Source: an uncultured Gammaproteobacteria bacterium
GTDB taxonomy: Bacteria > Pseudomonadota > Gammaproteobacteria > CAMYKB01
Assembly: GCA_947258875.1 (NCBI GenBank)
Contig: CAMYKB010000005.1
Coordinates: 52,608 to 116,607 of the forward strand
Reading direction: 5' to 3'
Length of the DNA: 64,000 nucleotides
In this document: piece by piece, positions 1 through 10,210 of the stretch
Numbering within the stretch: position 1 is the stretch's first letter
How the letters are laid out: each line of letters opens with the position of its first letter
The notes under the pieces: model-generated
What the model saw: only the letters and a program-made list of their open reading frames with translations
Told to the model about the DNA's origin: nothing
Database searches by the model: none
Made by a program: the position numbers and the translations under genes

Positions 1-130
1 CTGCTTTGAAACGCGTATAAGAGCGTATCCGGCACCATGCCTTTGTTCTGCTGACCTGCTCAATAGACAGAATAATATAATATACATAAATATCAATTAA
101 TTAAAACTGATATTTAACCTTGACTATTGC

Positions 131-159
131 TTGTCTTGGGACTTGCCATGTTACATTAT
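131..159 (+). promoter_or_regulatory. Possible sigma70-like promoter for nudJ
   Basis: TTGTCT and CATTAT lie 17 bases apart, each matching four of six consensus positions, about 65 bases before the nudJ start. The surrounding 1-221 stretch is AT-rich and holds no supported gene. The match is weak and made by eye. Confidence 0.25.
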
Positions 160-221
160 CGCAGCTGTGGACACTGCCTCACAGGTGTTTACCCACTGTT
201 CAGCTATGCTAAATTCAGCTT

Positions 222-668
222 ATGACATGGCATCCGCACATCACAGTAGCAGCGGTAACTGAGCGGGACGGCGAATTCCTACTGGTTGAAGAATGTGTAG
301 ATGGTTCTCTGGTCCTGAACCAACCGGCGGGGCATCTTGAGGACGGCGAAAATCTGCTCGATGCCGTCATCCGCGAAACACGCGAAGAAAGTGCCTGGCA
401 TTTTCTGCCAGAAGCCATCGTCGGGATCTATCGCTGGCGACACCCCTCGAACCACGAAACATTCATTCGCGCAACCTTCTGCGGCAGTGTATCAGAACAT
501 GATCCTCAACAGGTGCTTGACGACGGCATAGTACGGAGCGTCTGGCTGAAATACGCGGCGCTTACCAACCAGCCGCAGAACCTCCGCAGTCCCCTGGTGT
601 TACGCAGTATCGACGATTACCTGGCGGGGAAACGCTATTCATTATCGATTCTAAGCGATCTGCTTTGA
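222..668 (+). CDS. nudJ: NudJ-like Nudix phosphatase
   Basis: A 148-residue Nudix hydrolase. The Nudix box runs from about residue 37 (GHLEDGENLLDAVIRETREE), with the metal-binding REXXEE core intact; the usual Gly near the end of the box is Ala (EESAW). NudJ proteins hydrolyse nucleoside di- and triphosphates and thiamine-type pyrophosphates in the cytoplasm. The assignment to NudJ rather than another Nudix rests on placement directly before mnmA and hflD, the usual gammaproteobacterial order, and on normal length. The ATG at 222 fits the family N terminus (MTWHPHITVAAV). The gap to mnmA is 310 bases, so the two may not be tightly co-transcribed. Confidence 0.85.
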   Translation: MTWHPHITVAAVTERDGEFLLVEECVDGSLVLNQPAGHLEDGENLLDAVIRETREESAWHFLPEAIVGIYRWRHPSNHETFIRATFCGSVSEHDPQQVLDDGIVRSVWLKYAALTNQPQNLRSPLVLRSIDDYLAGKRYSLSILSDLL

Positions 669-820
669 CTTATAAAAATACACACCGCAAAGACATGAAG
701 GACACATAAAGAATACTCGGCTTGTCAATTTCCCTATTTCTCTTTGGCAAATGACCAAGATACCTGATTCCCACAGTCCTTCGTGGAAACCCATACCTGA
801 GTTAAGCGATACAATGGTAT

Positions 821-854
821 GCGTTTCCACGCAGGAGCAGGAGCGTGGGAACAG
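821..854. repeat. Palindromic REP-like element
   Basis: GTTTCCACGC and GCGTGGGAAC flank a 10-base loop (AGGAGCAGGA). They pair over 10 positions with one G-U. This resembles the dispersed GTTCCCACGC/GCGTGGGAAC palindromes known from many gammaproteobacterial genomes. It sits in the 310-base nudJ-mnmA gap (669-978), in which I see no gene. No T-run follows, so it is not a clear terminator. Confidence 0.5.
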
Positions 855-978
855 GAAAAACAAATCAGAGAACCCTGTCAGTATGCATGCTGCAACCATG
901 CGGAAATGACTATTTGCTGTAAAATGTAGCTGCTGAGATAATAGCCTCTACCAGCTAAATGATGTTCCCGTCTCTCTA

Positions 979-2076
979 ATGTCTAGCCCATCAAAACAAC
1001 ACATCGTCGTCGGTATTTCCGGAGGGGTCGACTCGTCGGTCGCGGCGCTGTTGCTCAAGCAACAAGGCCATAAAGTCGAAGGCCTGTTCATGAAGAACTG
1101 GGAAGAAGATGACAACGACGAGTATTGCGCGGCGGCAGCTGACCTGGAAGATGCCCGCGCTGTATGCGAGGCGTTGGGTATTCGTTTACACACCGTTAAT
1201 TTTTCCAGTGAATACTGGGACCGCGTATTCACCTATTTCCTGCAGGAATACCGCGCCGGGCGCACCCCTAACCCTGACGTGATGTGCAATAAGGAAATCA
1301 AATTCAAGGCATTCCTGGATCATGCCATGACACTGGGTGCAGACAGCATCGCGACCGGTCATTATGCGCGTGTTGCACGTGTCAAAAATAAGACTCAGCT
1401 TTTGAGGGGTATTGATCACAACAAGGATCAGACCTACTTTTTACATACTCTGGGACAACATCAGCTCAAGTATGCCCACTTCCCCGTCGGCGGCAGCAAC
1501 AAGGCAGAGGTCCGCAAGATTGCAGCACAGGCTGGTCTGGTCACCCATGATAAAAAGGACAGCACAGGAATATGTTTTATCGGCGAACGCCGCTTTCGCG
1601 ATTTCCTGGCACACTATCTGCCGGCACAACCCGGTGATATCGTTAGCCCTGAAGGCCATGTCATAGGCACACATCAAGGCCTGATGTACCACACTATAGG
1701 TCAACGACAGGGACTGGAGATTGGTGGTCTCAAAGACATGCCAGAAGCGGCCTGGTATGTGGTTGCCAAGGATATGTCGACCAACCGTTTAATCGCAGCA
1801 CAGGGGCATGACAACTCACTGTTGATGCACAGCGGGTTAATAGCGAACCAAATACACTGGATCAATGAAGAACCCCTGGACACATCCACTAGCTATACGG
1901 CAAAGATACGTTACCGGCAGGCCGATCAGGCGTGTACACTCACCTCACTCACACAAGACCGCTATCAGGTAAATTTTGCTGAGCCACAACGCGCCATTAC
2001 CCCGGGCCAGTCTGTGGTTGTGTATCACGGGGAAACCTGCCTCGGTGGCGGTGTAATCGATCAAATAGTGAAATAA
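979..2076 (+). CDS. mnmA: tRNA 2-thiouridylase MnmA
   Basis: A 365-residue enzyme that thiolates U34 of Lys, Glu and Gln tRNAs, using ATP and sulfur relayed by Tus proteins. The PP-loop SGGVDSS lies at residues 14-20. The two catalytic cysteines are visible: Cys103 in NPDVMCNK and Cys199 in [11 protein letters not shown]. The GHYAR and KDQTYFL family motifs are present and the length is typical. ATG at 979 gives the expected short N terminus before the PP-loop. hflD begins two bases after the stop, so the pair is almost certainly co-transcribed. Confidence 0.96.
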   Translation: MSSPSKQHIVVGISGGVDSSVAALLLKQQGHKVEGLFMKNWEEDDNDEYCAAAADLEDARAVCEALGIRLHTVNFSSEYWDRVFTYFLQEYRAGRTPNPDVMCNKEIKFKAFLDHAMTLGADSIATGHYARVARVKNKTQLLRGIDHNKDQTYFLHTLGQHQLKYAHFPVGGSNKAEVRKIAAQAGLVTHDKKDSTGICFIGERRFRDFLAHYLPAQPGDIVSPEGHVIGTHQGLMYHTIGQRQGLEIGGLKDMPEAAWYVVAKDMSTNRLIAAQGHDNSLLMHSGLIANQIHWINEEPLDTSTSYTAKIRYRQADQACTLTSLTQDRYQVNFAEPQRAITPGQSVVVYHGETCLGGGVIDQIVK

Positions 2077-2078
2077 CC

Positions 2079-2702
2079 ATGACAACTGCAACAGAAAACC
2101 AGGTCATTGCCCTGGCTGGCCTCTACCAATGCATTGAACAGGTGCAGCAACTCGCCTGGCAAGGCAAAATTATTGATTATCCAGCCTATGAAATCTGCCT
2201 GAAGAGTTTGCTCAAAACAGACGTTGACAGTTATGCCGATGTCTATGAGGGCAGCTACAACCTCATACCGGGCCTGCGCAGCCTGAAAGCGACGTATAAC
2301 AAGCAGGATGACAAGCAAAGCATGGATCGCATGCGTTATGCCGTTACCCTGCTCTACCTGGAAAAGAAACTCAGCAAGTTACCCGTGATGATGGAAAAAA
2401 TCGACCAAGGACTGATTGAAGTGCAAAACCAGTTACAACATTTCGAGCTCACGCACAGTAATGTCATCAATAAATTTGCAGACATCTACCTGGAGACCAT
2501 CAGTAAAATCGCTCCACGCATCATTGTGCATGGCGATGAGTCATTCCTGGTCAATCAGGACACTGCGAGCCGCATTCGTGCCCTGCTGTTGGCCGGTATC
2601 CGTGCCGCCTGGTTATGGCGTCAGGCGGGTGGCAGCCGCTGGCAGCTGTTTCTGGGTAAAAAGAAGATATTGGCAACAGTGGACAAGCTGCTACTGGCCT
2701 GA
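2079..2702 (+). CDS. hflD: HflD high-frequency lysogenization protein homologue
   Basis: A 207-residue, largely helical protein of the HflD (YcfC) family, recognised by the N-terminal pattern (QVIALAGLYQCIEQVQQLA), the length and the position immediately after mnmA. In E. coli HflD is a peripheral inner-membrane protein that interferes with phage lambda CII; its general cellular role is unclear. The C-terminal segment (RIRALLLAGIRAAWLWRQAGGSRW) matches the family. In E. coli purB follows hflD; here acnA takes that place and purB lies about 14 kb downstream. Confidence 0.92.
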   Translation: MTTATENQVIALAGLYQCIEQVQQLAWQGKIIDYPAYEICLKSLLKTDVDSYADVYEGSYNLIPGLRSLKATYNKQDDKQSMDRMRYAVTLLYLEKKLSKLPVMMEKIDQGLIEVQNQLQHFELTHSNVINKFADIYLETISKIAPRIIVHGDESFLVNQDTASRIRALLLAGIRAAWLWRQAGGSRWQLFLGKKKILATVDKLLLA

Positions 2703-2804
2703 ATCTGGCAGAATCAGGTATAATCATTTATTAACTCAGCCTATGCTTTTTAATACTAAGCATTGGTTTTAGCTATTCTAGATACCCCGACCAGAGATAC
2801 CCGC

Positions 2805-5465
2805 ATGTCAGATACCTACAACACTAAAAGCAGTCTTGATGTAAACGGCAAACACTATGAAATGTTCAATTTATCAGGACTGGAACAAGCAAGGCGACTG
2901 CCGTTTTCATTGAAAATCCTGCTGGAAAATCTGCTGCGCCACGAGGATGGCAAAACCGTCACTGCCGATGATATCCAGGCCATGCTCGATTGGGACCCGC
3001 AAGCCGAACCAAAAACAGAAATTGCCTATAGACCGGCGCGCGTACTGATGCAGGATTTCACCGGTGTACCGGCGGTGGTCGATCTCGCAGCCATGCGTGA
3101 CGCCATGAAAGCGCTGGGTGGCAATCCAGACAAGATCAATCCACTGCAACCCGCTGAACTGGTCATCGATCACTCGGTGCAGGTCGACAGTTACGGCAGT
3201 GACAAGGCCTTCGATCTGAATGCTTCACTGGAATTCAGCCGTAACCGCGAGCGTTACAGTTTTCTCAAATGGGGACAAAACGCGTTTTCGAATTTCAAGG
3301 TCGTACCCCCGGATACCGGCATCGTGCATCAGGTCAACCTCGAATACCTGGCACGTGTGGTTTTTGCGCAGGATAAAGAAGGTGTGACACAGGCCTACCC
3401 TGATACAGTCGTCGGTACCGACTCACACACCACCATGATCAATGGTGTTGGGGTACTGGGCTGGGGCGTCGGTGGTATTGAAGCCGAAGCCTCCATGTTG
3501 GGACAGCCGATTTCCATGCTGATACCGAAAGTAGTGGGTTTCAAACTCACGGGTCAGTTACCTGAAGGTACAACCGCAACTGATCTTGTATTGATTATTG
3601 TTGAAATGCTGCGCAAACACGGTGTTGTGGGTAAATTTGTGGAATTTTACGGTGATGGCCTGGATCATATGCCGTTGGGCGACCGCGCCACGATTGCAAA
3701 TATGGCCCCCGAGTATGGTGCAACCTGTGGCATCTTCCCTATTGATGAGGAAACCTTGCGATACCTGCGCCTCACCAGCCGTGATGAGGCGCAGGTGGCG
3801 CTGGTGGAGGCCTATGCGCGTGCGCAAGGTATGTGGCGTGAGCCCGGTGACAATCGCGCCGAGTACAGTGAATACCTGGAACTTGATCTCGGCAGCGTTG
3901 AGGCCAGTCTCGCAGGGCCTAAGAGACCCCAGGACCGCGTGCCACTCAAGCATTCCAAAACAATATTCAGCGATGAATTGCAGCGCTTGAAGAAAGAACG
4001 CAATCTGCAAAGCAAAGGACCGGTAAAGGTCTCTGTTGATGGAGAGACGATGGAATTGAACGACGGCAGTGTCGTCATCGCCGCCATCACCTCCTGCACC
4101 AACACATCCAATCCGACCGTGATGGTCGCGGCCGGACTGGTAGCCAAGAAGGCGGCGGCACTGGGTCTTACTGTCAAACCCTGGGTCAAGACCTCACTGG
4201 CGCCGGGATCGCGTGTAGTGACCGATTACCTGACCAATGCCAAATTAATGGATGACCTCAATCAACTGGGTTTCAATGTCGTCGGTTATGGCTGCACCAC
4301 CTGTATCGGCAATTCCGGTCCGCTGCATCCGGAGATTTCAAAAGCCATAAATGAAAATGACCTTGCTGCGGTGTCAGTATTGTCGGGGAACCGTAATTTT
4401 GAAGGCCGCGTGCATGCTGATGTGCGCATGAATTACCTCGCCTCACCGCCGCTGGTGGTTGCTTACGCGATAGCCGGGCGTATGGATATCGACGTGTATA
4501 ACGAACCTTTGGCTAAAAACAGCCACGGCGTTGCTGTGTACCTTAAGGATATCTGGCCGACACAACAGGAAATTGCAGAAACCGTATCGGCTTGTTTAAA
4601 TGCCGAACAATTTTCGAAATCTTACCGCAACGTGTTTGCCGGTGAAGAAAACTGGAAAAATCTCGATGCCGGTGAAGGCAAGCTCTACAGCTGGGATGAT
4701 TCCACCTATGTGGCAAACCCACCCTATTTCGACGGTATGACCATGCAGGTCAGCGATGCCTCGGATATCAGCGGCGCGCGCGTACTGGCGCTGCTGGGTG
4801 ATTCAGTCACAACCGATCACATCTCACCTGCGGGCGCCATCAAGGCCGACAGCCCTGCCGGACAATACCTGCAGGAACGCGGCGTCAAACCGGCCGATTT
4901 TAATTCCTACGGCTCACGCCGCGGTAATCATGAAGTCATGATGCGCGGCACCTTCGCCAATATTCGCCTGCGCAACAAGTTGGCACCGGGCACCGAAGGC
5001 AGCATCACTATTCATCAACCTTCGGGCGAGCAGATGTCGATCTTCGATGCCGCCATGAAATACAAAGCCGAGAACGTGCCATCAATCGTCATTGCCGGCA
5101 AGGAATACGGCTCCGGTTCTTCACGTGACTGGGCCGCTAAGGGACCGCGCCTCCTGGGTGTTCAGGCTGCAATTGCCGAAAGCTACGAACGTATACATCG
5201 ATCCAATCTTGTCGGTATGGGTATCCTGCCGTTGGAATTCATGCCTGGCGAGCGTGCCGAGACACTTGGACTTAGTGGAGAAGAAAGCTATGCCATTCAA
5301 GGCATGCAGAATGGCGCTGCCAAAGAAGTCACTGTTGTAGCAACAGCTGCAGACGGATCGCAAAAAACCTTCAAGGCCAAAGTCCGTATCGACACACCCC
5401 AGGAAGTCGAGTACTACCAGAATGGCGGTATCCTGCACTATGTACTAAGACAACTCGCTGCGTAA
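2805..5465 (+). CDS. acnA: Aconitate hydratase A
   Basis: An 886-residue aconitase of the AcnA/IRP type, which interconverts citrate and isocitrate through cis-aconitate in the TCA and glyoxylate cycles. The three [4Fe-4S] ligands are visible: Cys431 in [10 protein letters not shown] and Cys497 and Cys500 in [11 protein letters not shown]. The swivel domain carries the substrate-binding loop [14 protein letters not shown] start at ATG 2805 ([10 protein letters not shown]), the family N terminus; the ORF track extends to a TTG at 2763 without support. The gene stands alone, with a hairpin terminator about 26 bases after the stop. The exposed cluster makes this class of enzyme oxidant-sensitive. 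Confidence 0.97.
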   Translation: MSDTYNTKSSLDVNGKHYEMFNLSGLEQARRLPFSLKILLENLLRHEDGKTVTADDIQAMLDWDPQAEPKTEIAYRPARVLMQDFTGVPAVVDLAAMRDAMKALGGNPDKINPLQPAELVIDHSVQVDSYGSDKAFDLNASLEFSRNRERYSFLKWGQNAFSNFKVVPPDTGIVHQVNLEYLARVVFAQDKEGVTQAYPDTVVGTDSHTTMINGVGVLGWGVGGIEAEASMLGQPISMLIPKVVGFKLTGQLPEGTTATDLVLIIVEMLRKHGVVGKFVEFYGDGLDHMPLGDRATIANMAPEYGATCGIFPIDEETLRYLRLTSRDEAQVALVEAYARAQGMWREPGDNRAEYSEYLELDLGSVEASLAGPKRPQDRVPLKHSKTIFSDELQRLKKERNLQSKGPVKVSVDGETMELNDGSVVIAAITSCTNTSNPTVMVAAGLVAKKAAALGLTVKPWVKTSLAPGSRVVTDYLTNAKLMDDLNQLGFNVVGYGCTTCIGNSGPLHPEISKAINENDLAAVSVLSGNRNFEGRVHADVRMNYLASPPLVVAYAIAGRMDIDVYNEPLAKNSHGVAVYLKDIWPTQQEIAETVSACLNAEQFSKSYRNVFAGEENWKNLDAGEGKLYSWDDSTYVANPPYFDGMTMQVSDASDISGARVLALLGDSVTTDHISPAGAIKADSPAGQYLQERGVKPADFNSYGSRRGNHEVMMRGTFANIRLRNKLAPGTEGSITIHQPSGEQMSIFDAAMKYKAENVPSIVIAGKEYGSGSSRDWAAKGPRLLGVQAAIAESYERIHRSNLVGMGILPLEFMPGERAETLGLSGEESYAIQGMQNGAAKEVTVVATAADGSQKTFKAKVRIDTPQEVEYYQNGGILHYVLRQLAA

Positions 5466-5491
5466 GCGTTACCTGTCTGTTAGAAATACAT

Positions 5492-5516
5492 AAGACCGGC
5501 TAGCCCGGGCTTTTTT
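5492..5516 (+). terminator. Probable rho-independent terminator after acnA
   Basis: AAG-A-CCGG, a five-base loop CTAGC, then CCGG-G-CTT and a T-run. The stem is short and has one mismatch, but it is correctly placed after acnA and before the convergent HupE-like gene. Confidence 0.55.
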
Positions 5517-5639
5517 CTGAATGCATATATTATAGGCTGAATATCGGCATCCGATCAGATTATTACACTCAGCAGGTGCGCAACGTAGATATTTGATGCT
5601 AGGTTGATGAAGACTTCCCCTCGCCTATTTGGAATATCA

Positions 5640-6875
5640 TCAATATAAATCCAAGCGCTCGAAGAACCAGTACAAGCCAATCACGGAGATCATGACTGAA
5701 CCTGGAAGAATGACATAGCGGTAGTATTGCGCGCGCGACCTGAGCCAAAAACCAACTGCAAGAAAGGCAGCACCGATGACTGCAAGCTGACCGAATTCAA
5801 CACCTATATTGAAACTGATTAAGGCCGTGACGAAAGCATCGCTAGGCATACCAAATTCGCCGAGTACACTCGCGAATCCCATGCCGTGCAAAAGTCCAAA
5901 ACAGAATACAAGGACCAGGCGCGATTTATGCAATTGCTTGGCGTAAATATTTTCTATGCCTACATAGGCGATCGACAGGGCAATCAGCGGCTCTACTATC
6001 CTCGCGGGCAGATTTATAATGCCATTTATCGACAATCCTAATGTGATGGTATGCGCGAATGTGAACATCGTGACCTGCCATAACAAGGGATGCAATCGCT
6101 TACTGAGTAAGAAGATACCAAGGATAAAAAAGATATGATCCAGTCCTTTGGGTACAATGTGCTCGAAACCCAGCTGGATGTAAGACCACACAACCTCACT
6201 CACCGGTTGGCGGGTAAACAGTTCCGCCAGCGAGAACGGTTCGCTGGTCCTGTCTTTTTTCAGCCACTGCCACTCGGACCAATGCCATCTCTCATTAGTC
6301 TCATCCACCTGCCGGACGCGTACTGCGTTGTCGCCGAAGTATTCGGGGTAGTACCAGGTCAAAGATTTGGTGGCACGATCCAGCTTACCTTCCAGCACTA
6401 TCACGCTGATACGCGGCACCTTGGTATACCCAGGCCCAGGAATGTCCACCTGGGTAATCCGCAGTGGCACCTCAACGCCATCACCCTTGAGCCTTACCCG
6501 GGAGAGAAACTCGGGCTTGAAGGGCTCGAAGGCAATGGCCAGTTGTGATGCCTCCAAGCCCCTCAGGGCATCATACTCAGCAGCATTTGGCGCATCCTGA
6601 GTATTGCGGTATTGGGCGTTTATACCGGTCAGTAAGGCTTCTATACTGGCCCGTATCTCGATCACCGCCTGGCCGCTGGTATGGGCGCTGATCTCTACTA
6701 GTGCGGGTTTTACTACATCAGCTTTACCCCCTCTGGGTAGAAATCCCGCCAAAAACGCCATCAATAGCAGGCCCATGGCCCTTAGCAAGGGCTTCTGGTT
6801 TAGGTATACTGCGCGGCTTCGTCTGAGATTGTGCATGGTTTTTTTGGGGCGGGATTGATACGTCATTCCTGGCAT
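5640..6875 (-). CDS. HupE/UreJ-family membrane protein
   Basis: A 411-residue protein with an N-terminal hydrophobic segment (about residues 32-48), an extracytoplasmic domain of about 170 residues, and a C-terminal multi-helix membrane domain. The start of that domain, GLDHIFFILGIFLLS followed by FTFAHTITL, is the HupE/UreJ_2 signature. HupE and UreJ are nickel/cobalt importers, but long members with an outer domain are seldom characterised, so the substrate is not established. Several starts are possible: ATG at 6875, or internal ATGs such as the one encoding MHNLRRSR. It diverges from soxB with about 160 bases between the starts. No hydrogenase or urease gene is present, so the usual nickel context is missing. 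Confidence 0.75.
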   Translation of the reverse strand: MPGMTYQSRPKKTMHNLRRSRAVYLNQKPLLRAMGLLLMAFLAGFLPRGGKADVVKPALVEISAHTSGQAVIEIRASIEALLTGINAQYRNTQDAPNAAEYDALRGLEASQLAIAFEPFKPEFLSRVRLKGDGVEVPLRITQVDIPGPGYTKVPRISVIVLEGKLDRATKSLTWYYPEYFGDNAVRVRQVDETNERWHWSEWQWLKKDRTSEPFSLAELFTRQPVSEVVWSYIQLGFEHIVPKGLDHIFFILGIFLLSKRLHPLLWQVTMFTFAHTITLGLSINGIINLPARIVEPLIALSIAYVGIENIYAKQLHKSRLVLVFCFGLLHGMGFASVLGEFGMPSDAFVTALISFNIGVEFGQLAVIGAAFLAVGFWLRSRAQYYRYVILPGSVMISVIGLYWFFERLDLY

Positions 6876-7035
6876 CTATTTCCTAGACACAGGACTCGAA
6901 ATATAACAGGGGTGGCCTGGATTCATTGGCATCGATATGTGCACTAGCATACCTTGCATCTATGCCCAGCTATCCATGTTCATCGTTTAGTATGTATGAA
7001 AAGTTTTAATGTACTTATAAATTGAGGATTATTAC

Positions 7036-9000
7036 ATGTCACAGTTCGACCGCCGTACTTTTCTCAAATTACTCAGTATGGGCGCCATCAGCGCCTCAAC
7101 CCTGGCAAGCATCGCCTGCTCAAAGAATGACAAGGAAGCTGCTGGCAAGATCAAGGAGGCCGTAGAGGTCGCTACTGAAGCCCTGGAGAAGACCTCTAGC
7201 GCCGGGTTTTATGACGCACCGATGCAAGGTGATGCGCGTATTTTGCACATCACCGACGTGCATGGCCAGTTGAAGCCTGTATATTTTCGCGAGCCAAACG
7301 TGAACCTGGGTGTAGGTGACGCCTATGGACGTCCACCGCATGTCGTCGGAAAGAGGCTACTCGAATCCGTTGGCCTGCCAACTAATGGACGCGAAGCCTA
7401 TGCCTACACCTACTTGAATTTCGAAGCGTTTGCTAAAGAGTTTGGACGCATGGGCGGATTTGCTCATGTCAAAACATTACTGGATCAGCTGCGTGAAAGC
7501 GCGGGTGGTCGTTCCAATACATTGACCGTTGACGGCGGTGATCTGTGGCAAGGCTCTGGCACCTCGTTATGGACCCGCGGCGTGGACATGGTTGAAGCCT
7601 CCAACATCCTTGGGATCGACGTGATGGTTGGTCACTGGGAATTCACTTATAAAGAAGATGAGGTGCTGAGCAACGTGACACTGTTCAAAGGCGACTTCAT
7701 CGGCCAGAACGTACGCGTTAAGGAAGAGGCTTTGTTCGGCGATGAATACATCGCCATGGTTGAGAAATACGACGGTCGTGGTTTGTACGATGAAGATACC
7801 GGGCACGCCTTCCAGCCCTATACCATGAAGGACGTCGGTGGTAAGCGCTTTGCAGTTGTCGGTCAGGCCTTCCCGCGTACCGCAAACGCTAACCCGCCGG
7901 AGTTCTTCCCGGATTGGTCCTTCGGCTTACGTGAGGACGACATGAAGGCACTGGTGAAGAAAATCCGCAACGAAGAAAACCCTGATGCCGTGATTCTGGT
8001 TTCGCACAATGGCATGGACGTAGACATCAAGATGGCTGAACGTGTACCCGGCCTGGATGTAGTGTTCGGCGGCCATACCCACGACGGCATCCCAGAACCA
8101 ATCGAAGTTAAAAATGTTGACGGCGGCAGCTGCCTGGTTACTAACGCCGGTTCCAATGGTAAATTTGTTGGCGTCATGGATTTTGGTTTCGCTGAAGGCA
8201 AACTCAAGAGTCGTAATTATAAAATGTTGCCTGTCTTTGCCGATATGTTGCCCGCCAATAAGGAAATGGAGGCCTATATCACGCAAATGCGTAATACCAA
8301 ATACGATGAAAACATCGTAGAAAGCCGCGCCCGTAATCGCTTCTACAACCAAGAACGGTTGGGCAAAACCTTTGAAGAAATCCTCTCCGAAAAGCTCGCT
8401 ATTGCCGACCGCACACTGTATCGCCGGGGCAACTTCATGGGTACCTGGGACCAGGTCATCTGCAATGCTCTGCGCGAGGAATACGGCGCTGATGTTGCCA
8501 TGTCTGCAGGTGTACGATGGGGCACCACCACACCGAAGGGCGAGTGGATTACTATGGAGGATGTTATGACCCAGTGCTCGTTGACCTACGGTGAAACCTA
8601 CGTCAACGAAATGACAGGCAAACAATTATTGAACGTGCTTGAACAAGTGGCTGACAATCTCTTCGACCCCGACCCTTACCTCCAGTCCGGCGGAGACATG
8701 GTTCGCGTGGGAGGCATGGATTACACCATCGACCCGACCAAAAAGCTCTACGAACGCATCACTGATGCTCGCCTGGATAACGGTGACCCTATCGATCCGG
8801 AAAAAACCTACAAGGTCGCCGGCTGGGCCGTAGTTAACCGTACCCCCGAAGGCCGTTTGATTTGGGATGTCGTACGTGACCATATCCTTTTAAACAAGGG
8901 TACCGATAACGTGCTTAACCTTCCCAAAATTAACCACCCCAAACTGATTGGGGTCTCGACCAACCCAGGAGTTGCCGATTACGAGGGCGAAATAAGTTAA
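7036..9000 (+). CDS. soxB: SoxB thiosulfohydrolase
   Basis: A 654-residue periplasmic dimanganese enzyme of the 5'-nucleotidase/calcineurin fold, which releases sulfate from the sulfur carrier SoxY during thiosulfate oxidation. Metal-site motifs appear in order: DVHGQ (residues 74-78), GGDLWQGSG, GHWEFTY, SHNG and GGHTHD. The GHWEFTY form is typical of SoxB rather than plain nucleotidases. The N terminus carries a twin-arginine signal (DRRTFLK) and a lipobox-like site before Cys28 (LASIAC). An Ala/Glu/Lys-rich linker of about 30 residues then precedes the catalytic domain, making the protein longer than many SoxBs. No other sox gene is in the window. A strong terminator follows. Confidence 0.94.
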   Translation: MSQFDRRTFLKLLSMGAISASTLASIACSKNDKEAAGKIKEAVEVATEALEKTSSAGFYDAPMQGDARILHITDVHGQLKPVYFREPNVNLGVGDAYGRPPHVVGKRLLESVGLPTNGREAYAYTYLNFEAFAKEFGRMGGFAHVKTLLDQLRESAGGRSNTLTVDGGDLWQGSGTSLWTRGVDMVEASNILGIDVMVGHWEFTYKEDEVLSNVTLFKGDFIGQNVRVKEEALFGDEYIAMVEKYDGRGLYDEDTGHAFQPYTMKDVGGKRFAVVGQAFPRTANANPPEFFPDWSFGLREDDMKALVKKIRNEENPDAVILVSHNGMDVDIKMAERVPGLDVVFGGHTHDGIPEPIEVKNVDGGSCLVTNAGSNGKFVGVMDFGFAEGKLKSRNYKMLPVFADMLPANKEMEAYITQMRNTKYDENIVESRARNRFYNQERLGKTFEEILSEKLAIADRTLYRRGNFMGTWDQVICNALREEYGADVAMSAGVRWGTTTPKGEWITMEDVMTQCSLTYGETYVNEMTGKQLLNVLEQVADNLFDPDPYLQSGGDMVRVGGMDYTIDPTKKLYERITDARLDNGDPIDPEKTYKVAGWAVVNRTPEGRLIWDVVRDHILLNKGTDNVLNLPKINHPKLIGVSTNPGVADYEGEIS

Positions 9001-9017
9001 TCATTTTTATCGATGAC

Positions 9018-9047
9018 AAAAAAAGCCCCGCATTGCGGGGCTTTTTT
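9018..9047 (+). terminator. Rho-independent terminator after soxB
   Basis: AAAAGCCCCG, a five-base loop CATTG, then CGGGGCTTTTTT: a GC-rich stem flanked by an A-run and a T-run. The symmetry could let it work in both directions. Confidence 0.95.
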
Positions 9048-9083
9048 GTTCAACCACTAATCATCATTAAAAATTCATGTGGA

Positions 9084-9200
9084 CTACACCTTTAACGAAA
9101 CTTCCTGATCAGTCAGCTCATGCCCGACCCACACGACCACCTTGCGCGCACCAGCGTCTGCTGCCAATTCCTGTAAAACACGCTCTTCGACGTTAGTATG
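9084..9200 (-). pseudogene. In-frame coding-like tail after yaiI, possible gene remnant
   Basis: Directly after the yaiI stop, the same reading frame stays open for 38 codons to a TAG at 9084-9086. The hand translation is protein-like, for example VEERVLQELAADAGARKVVV and WVGHELTDQEVSLKV. There is no ATG or clear ribosome site, and YaiI already has family length at its own stop, so this does not look like part of YaiI. The simplest reading is the 3' end of a gene whose front was lost. I do not recognise the family, and chance cannot be excluded at this length. Confidence 0.3.
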
Positions 9201-9656
9201 TTATTTATTTGCAGAATACCTGGCCAGTAATTTATCCAGCTGATTCGCAAACGATTGACGATCACTATGGCTCAGCGCCGGCGGCCCGCCCGTGTTTATT
9301 CCACTGGCCCGCAATGTATCCATAAAGTCTCTTGTATTAAGGCGGTCTTTAATACTATCTGCCGAGTACAGTTCCCCGCGAGGATTGAGAGCATAACCCC
9401 CCTTCTCAATCACTTCTGCAGCCATAGGGATATCACTGGTAATGACAAGATCATCAGCAGATAACCGCTTTACAATCTCATTATCAGCGACATCAAAACC
9501 AGACTCGACTTGAAGAAAGTTAATATTGCGCGATGGGGGTGTCCGAAGTGGGTGGTTTGCCACCAACGTTAGGGGTGTTCCGGTACGCTCTGCCGCTCTG
9601 AACAGTATCTCCTTGATCACCACCGGGCATGCATCCGCGTCGACCCAAATTTTCAT
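9201..9656 (-). CDS. yaiI: YaiI/YqxD family protein (DUF188)
   Basis: A 151-residue cytoplasmic protein of the UPF0178/DUF188 family, recognised from the N terminus [20 protein letters not shown], the central [13 protein letters not shown] and the C-terminal [11 protein letters not shown]. The family is PIN-like, with conserved acidic residues (VDADACP, SDIP), which suggests metal-dependent nuclease or nucleotide binding, but no function is established. Length is typical. It is the first of three minus-strand accessory genes here and does not appear to belong to an operon. Confidence 0.9.
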   Translation of the reverse strand: MKIWVDADACPVVIKEILFRAAERTGTPLTLVANHPLRTPPSRNINFLQVESGFDVADNEIVKRLSADDLVITSDIPMAAEVIEKGGYALNPRGELYSADSIKDRLNTRDFMDTLRASGINTGGPPALSHSDRQSFANQLDKLLARYSANK

Positions 9657-9705
9657 TTCAGGCCACTTCCGTTAAATCTTTGATCGTTGGGACCGATATC
9701 ACAGC

Positions 9706-10107
9706 TCACGCGTCTGGATCCGGTTTTTTAGGCAGATCATCCTTAACCTCAAACCAGGGAACGTGCGTGTCAAAAAAGGCGTGTGCTTGTGGCTCTCGGT
9801 CTAATGGCCCAGTGATATTGGCGCGAGCGATATGCAGTTCACCCGGCCATTTTTCGGAGCGAAAAAATAAACTGCTGCCGCAACGAGAACAAAAGCCACG
9901 TTGGGCTTCGGGGGTGAACGAATGCCAGGCCAGCACATTTTCATCATCCTGGATCGTAACCTGTGACTCCTCAACGCCTACCCAGGTGACAAAAGCAGCC
10001 CCGTGCGATCGTTGACACATCGTACAGTGACAATGCGCGACCCATTTCGATGGAAATTCCATCGAGAACGTTATCCCACCACACAGGCATTGCCCTGATG
10101 TTGTCAT
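9706..10107 (-). CDS. GFA-family (Mss4-like fold) zinc protein
   Basis: A 133-residue protein of the glutathione-dependent formaldehyde-activating (GFA/CENP-V) family. All zinc-site motifs are visible: Cys7-x-Cys9, Cys26-x-Cys28-xx-Cys31 (HCHCTMCQRSHG) and Cys73-xx-Cys76 (FCSRCGSS). The founding enzyme condenses glutathione with formaldehyde, but most members have unknown substrates, and nothing nearby points to one. It lies about 50 bases upstream of yaiI on the same strand. There is no signal peptide, so it should be cytoplasmic. Confidence 0.88.
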   Translation of the reverse strand: MTTSGQCLCGGITFSMEFPSKWVAHCHCTMCQRSHGAAFVTWVGVEESQVTIQDDENVLAWHSFTPEAQRGFCSRCGSSLFFRSEKWPGELHIARANITGPLDREPQAHAFFDTHVPWFEVKDDLPKKPDPDA

Positions 10108-10210
10108 AATTATCGATTCACCCGCTTATCAACGTCTTGCATAAAGGGCGCGCGTATTTTGCGCGTCCCAGTGAGCGATAGCGAACGATTTGATGCAATT
10201 GTTAGGTTCA

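Noticed and set aside
1-38. Possible start of a minus-strand gene at 38 running off the window
   Set aside because: Only about twelve codons are visible and they match no family I know; no good ribosome site spacing.
651-899. 82-residue minus-strand ORF in the nudJ-mnmA gap
   Set aside because: It spans the palindromic repeat, overlaps nudJ and has no protein-like pattern.
2763-2804. TTG start of the acnA ORF
   Set aside because: The 14 extra residues are not family-like and ATG 2805 gives the normal AcnA N terminus.
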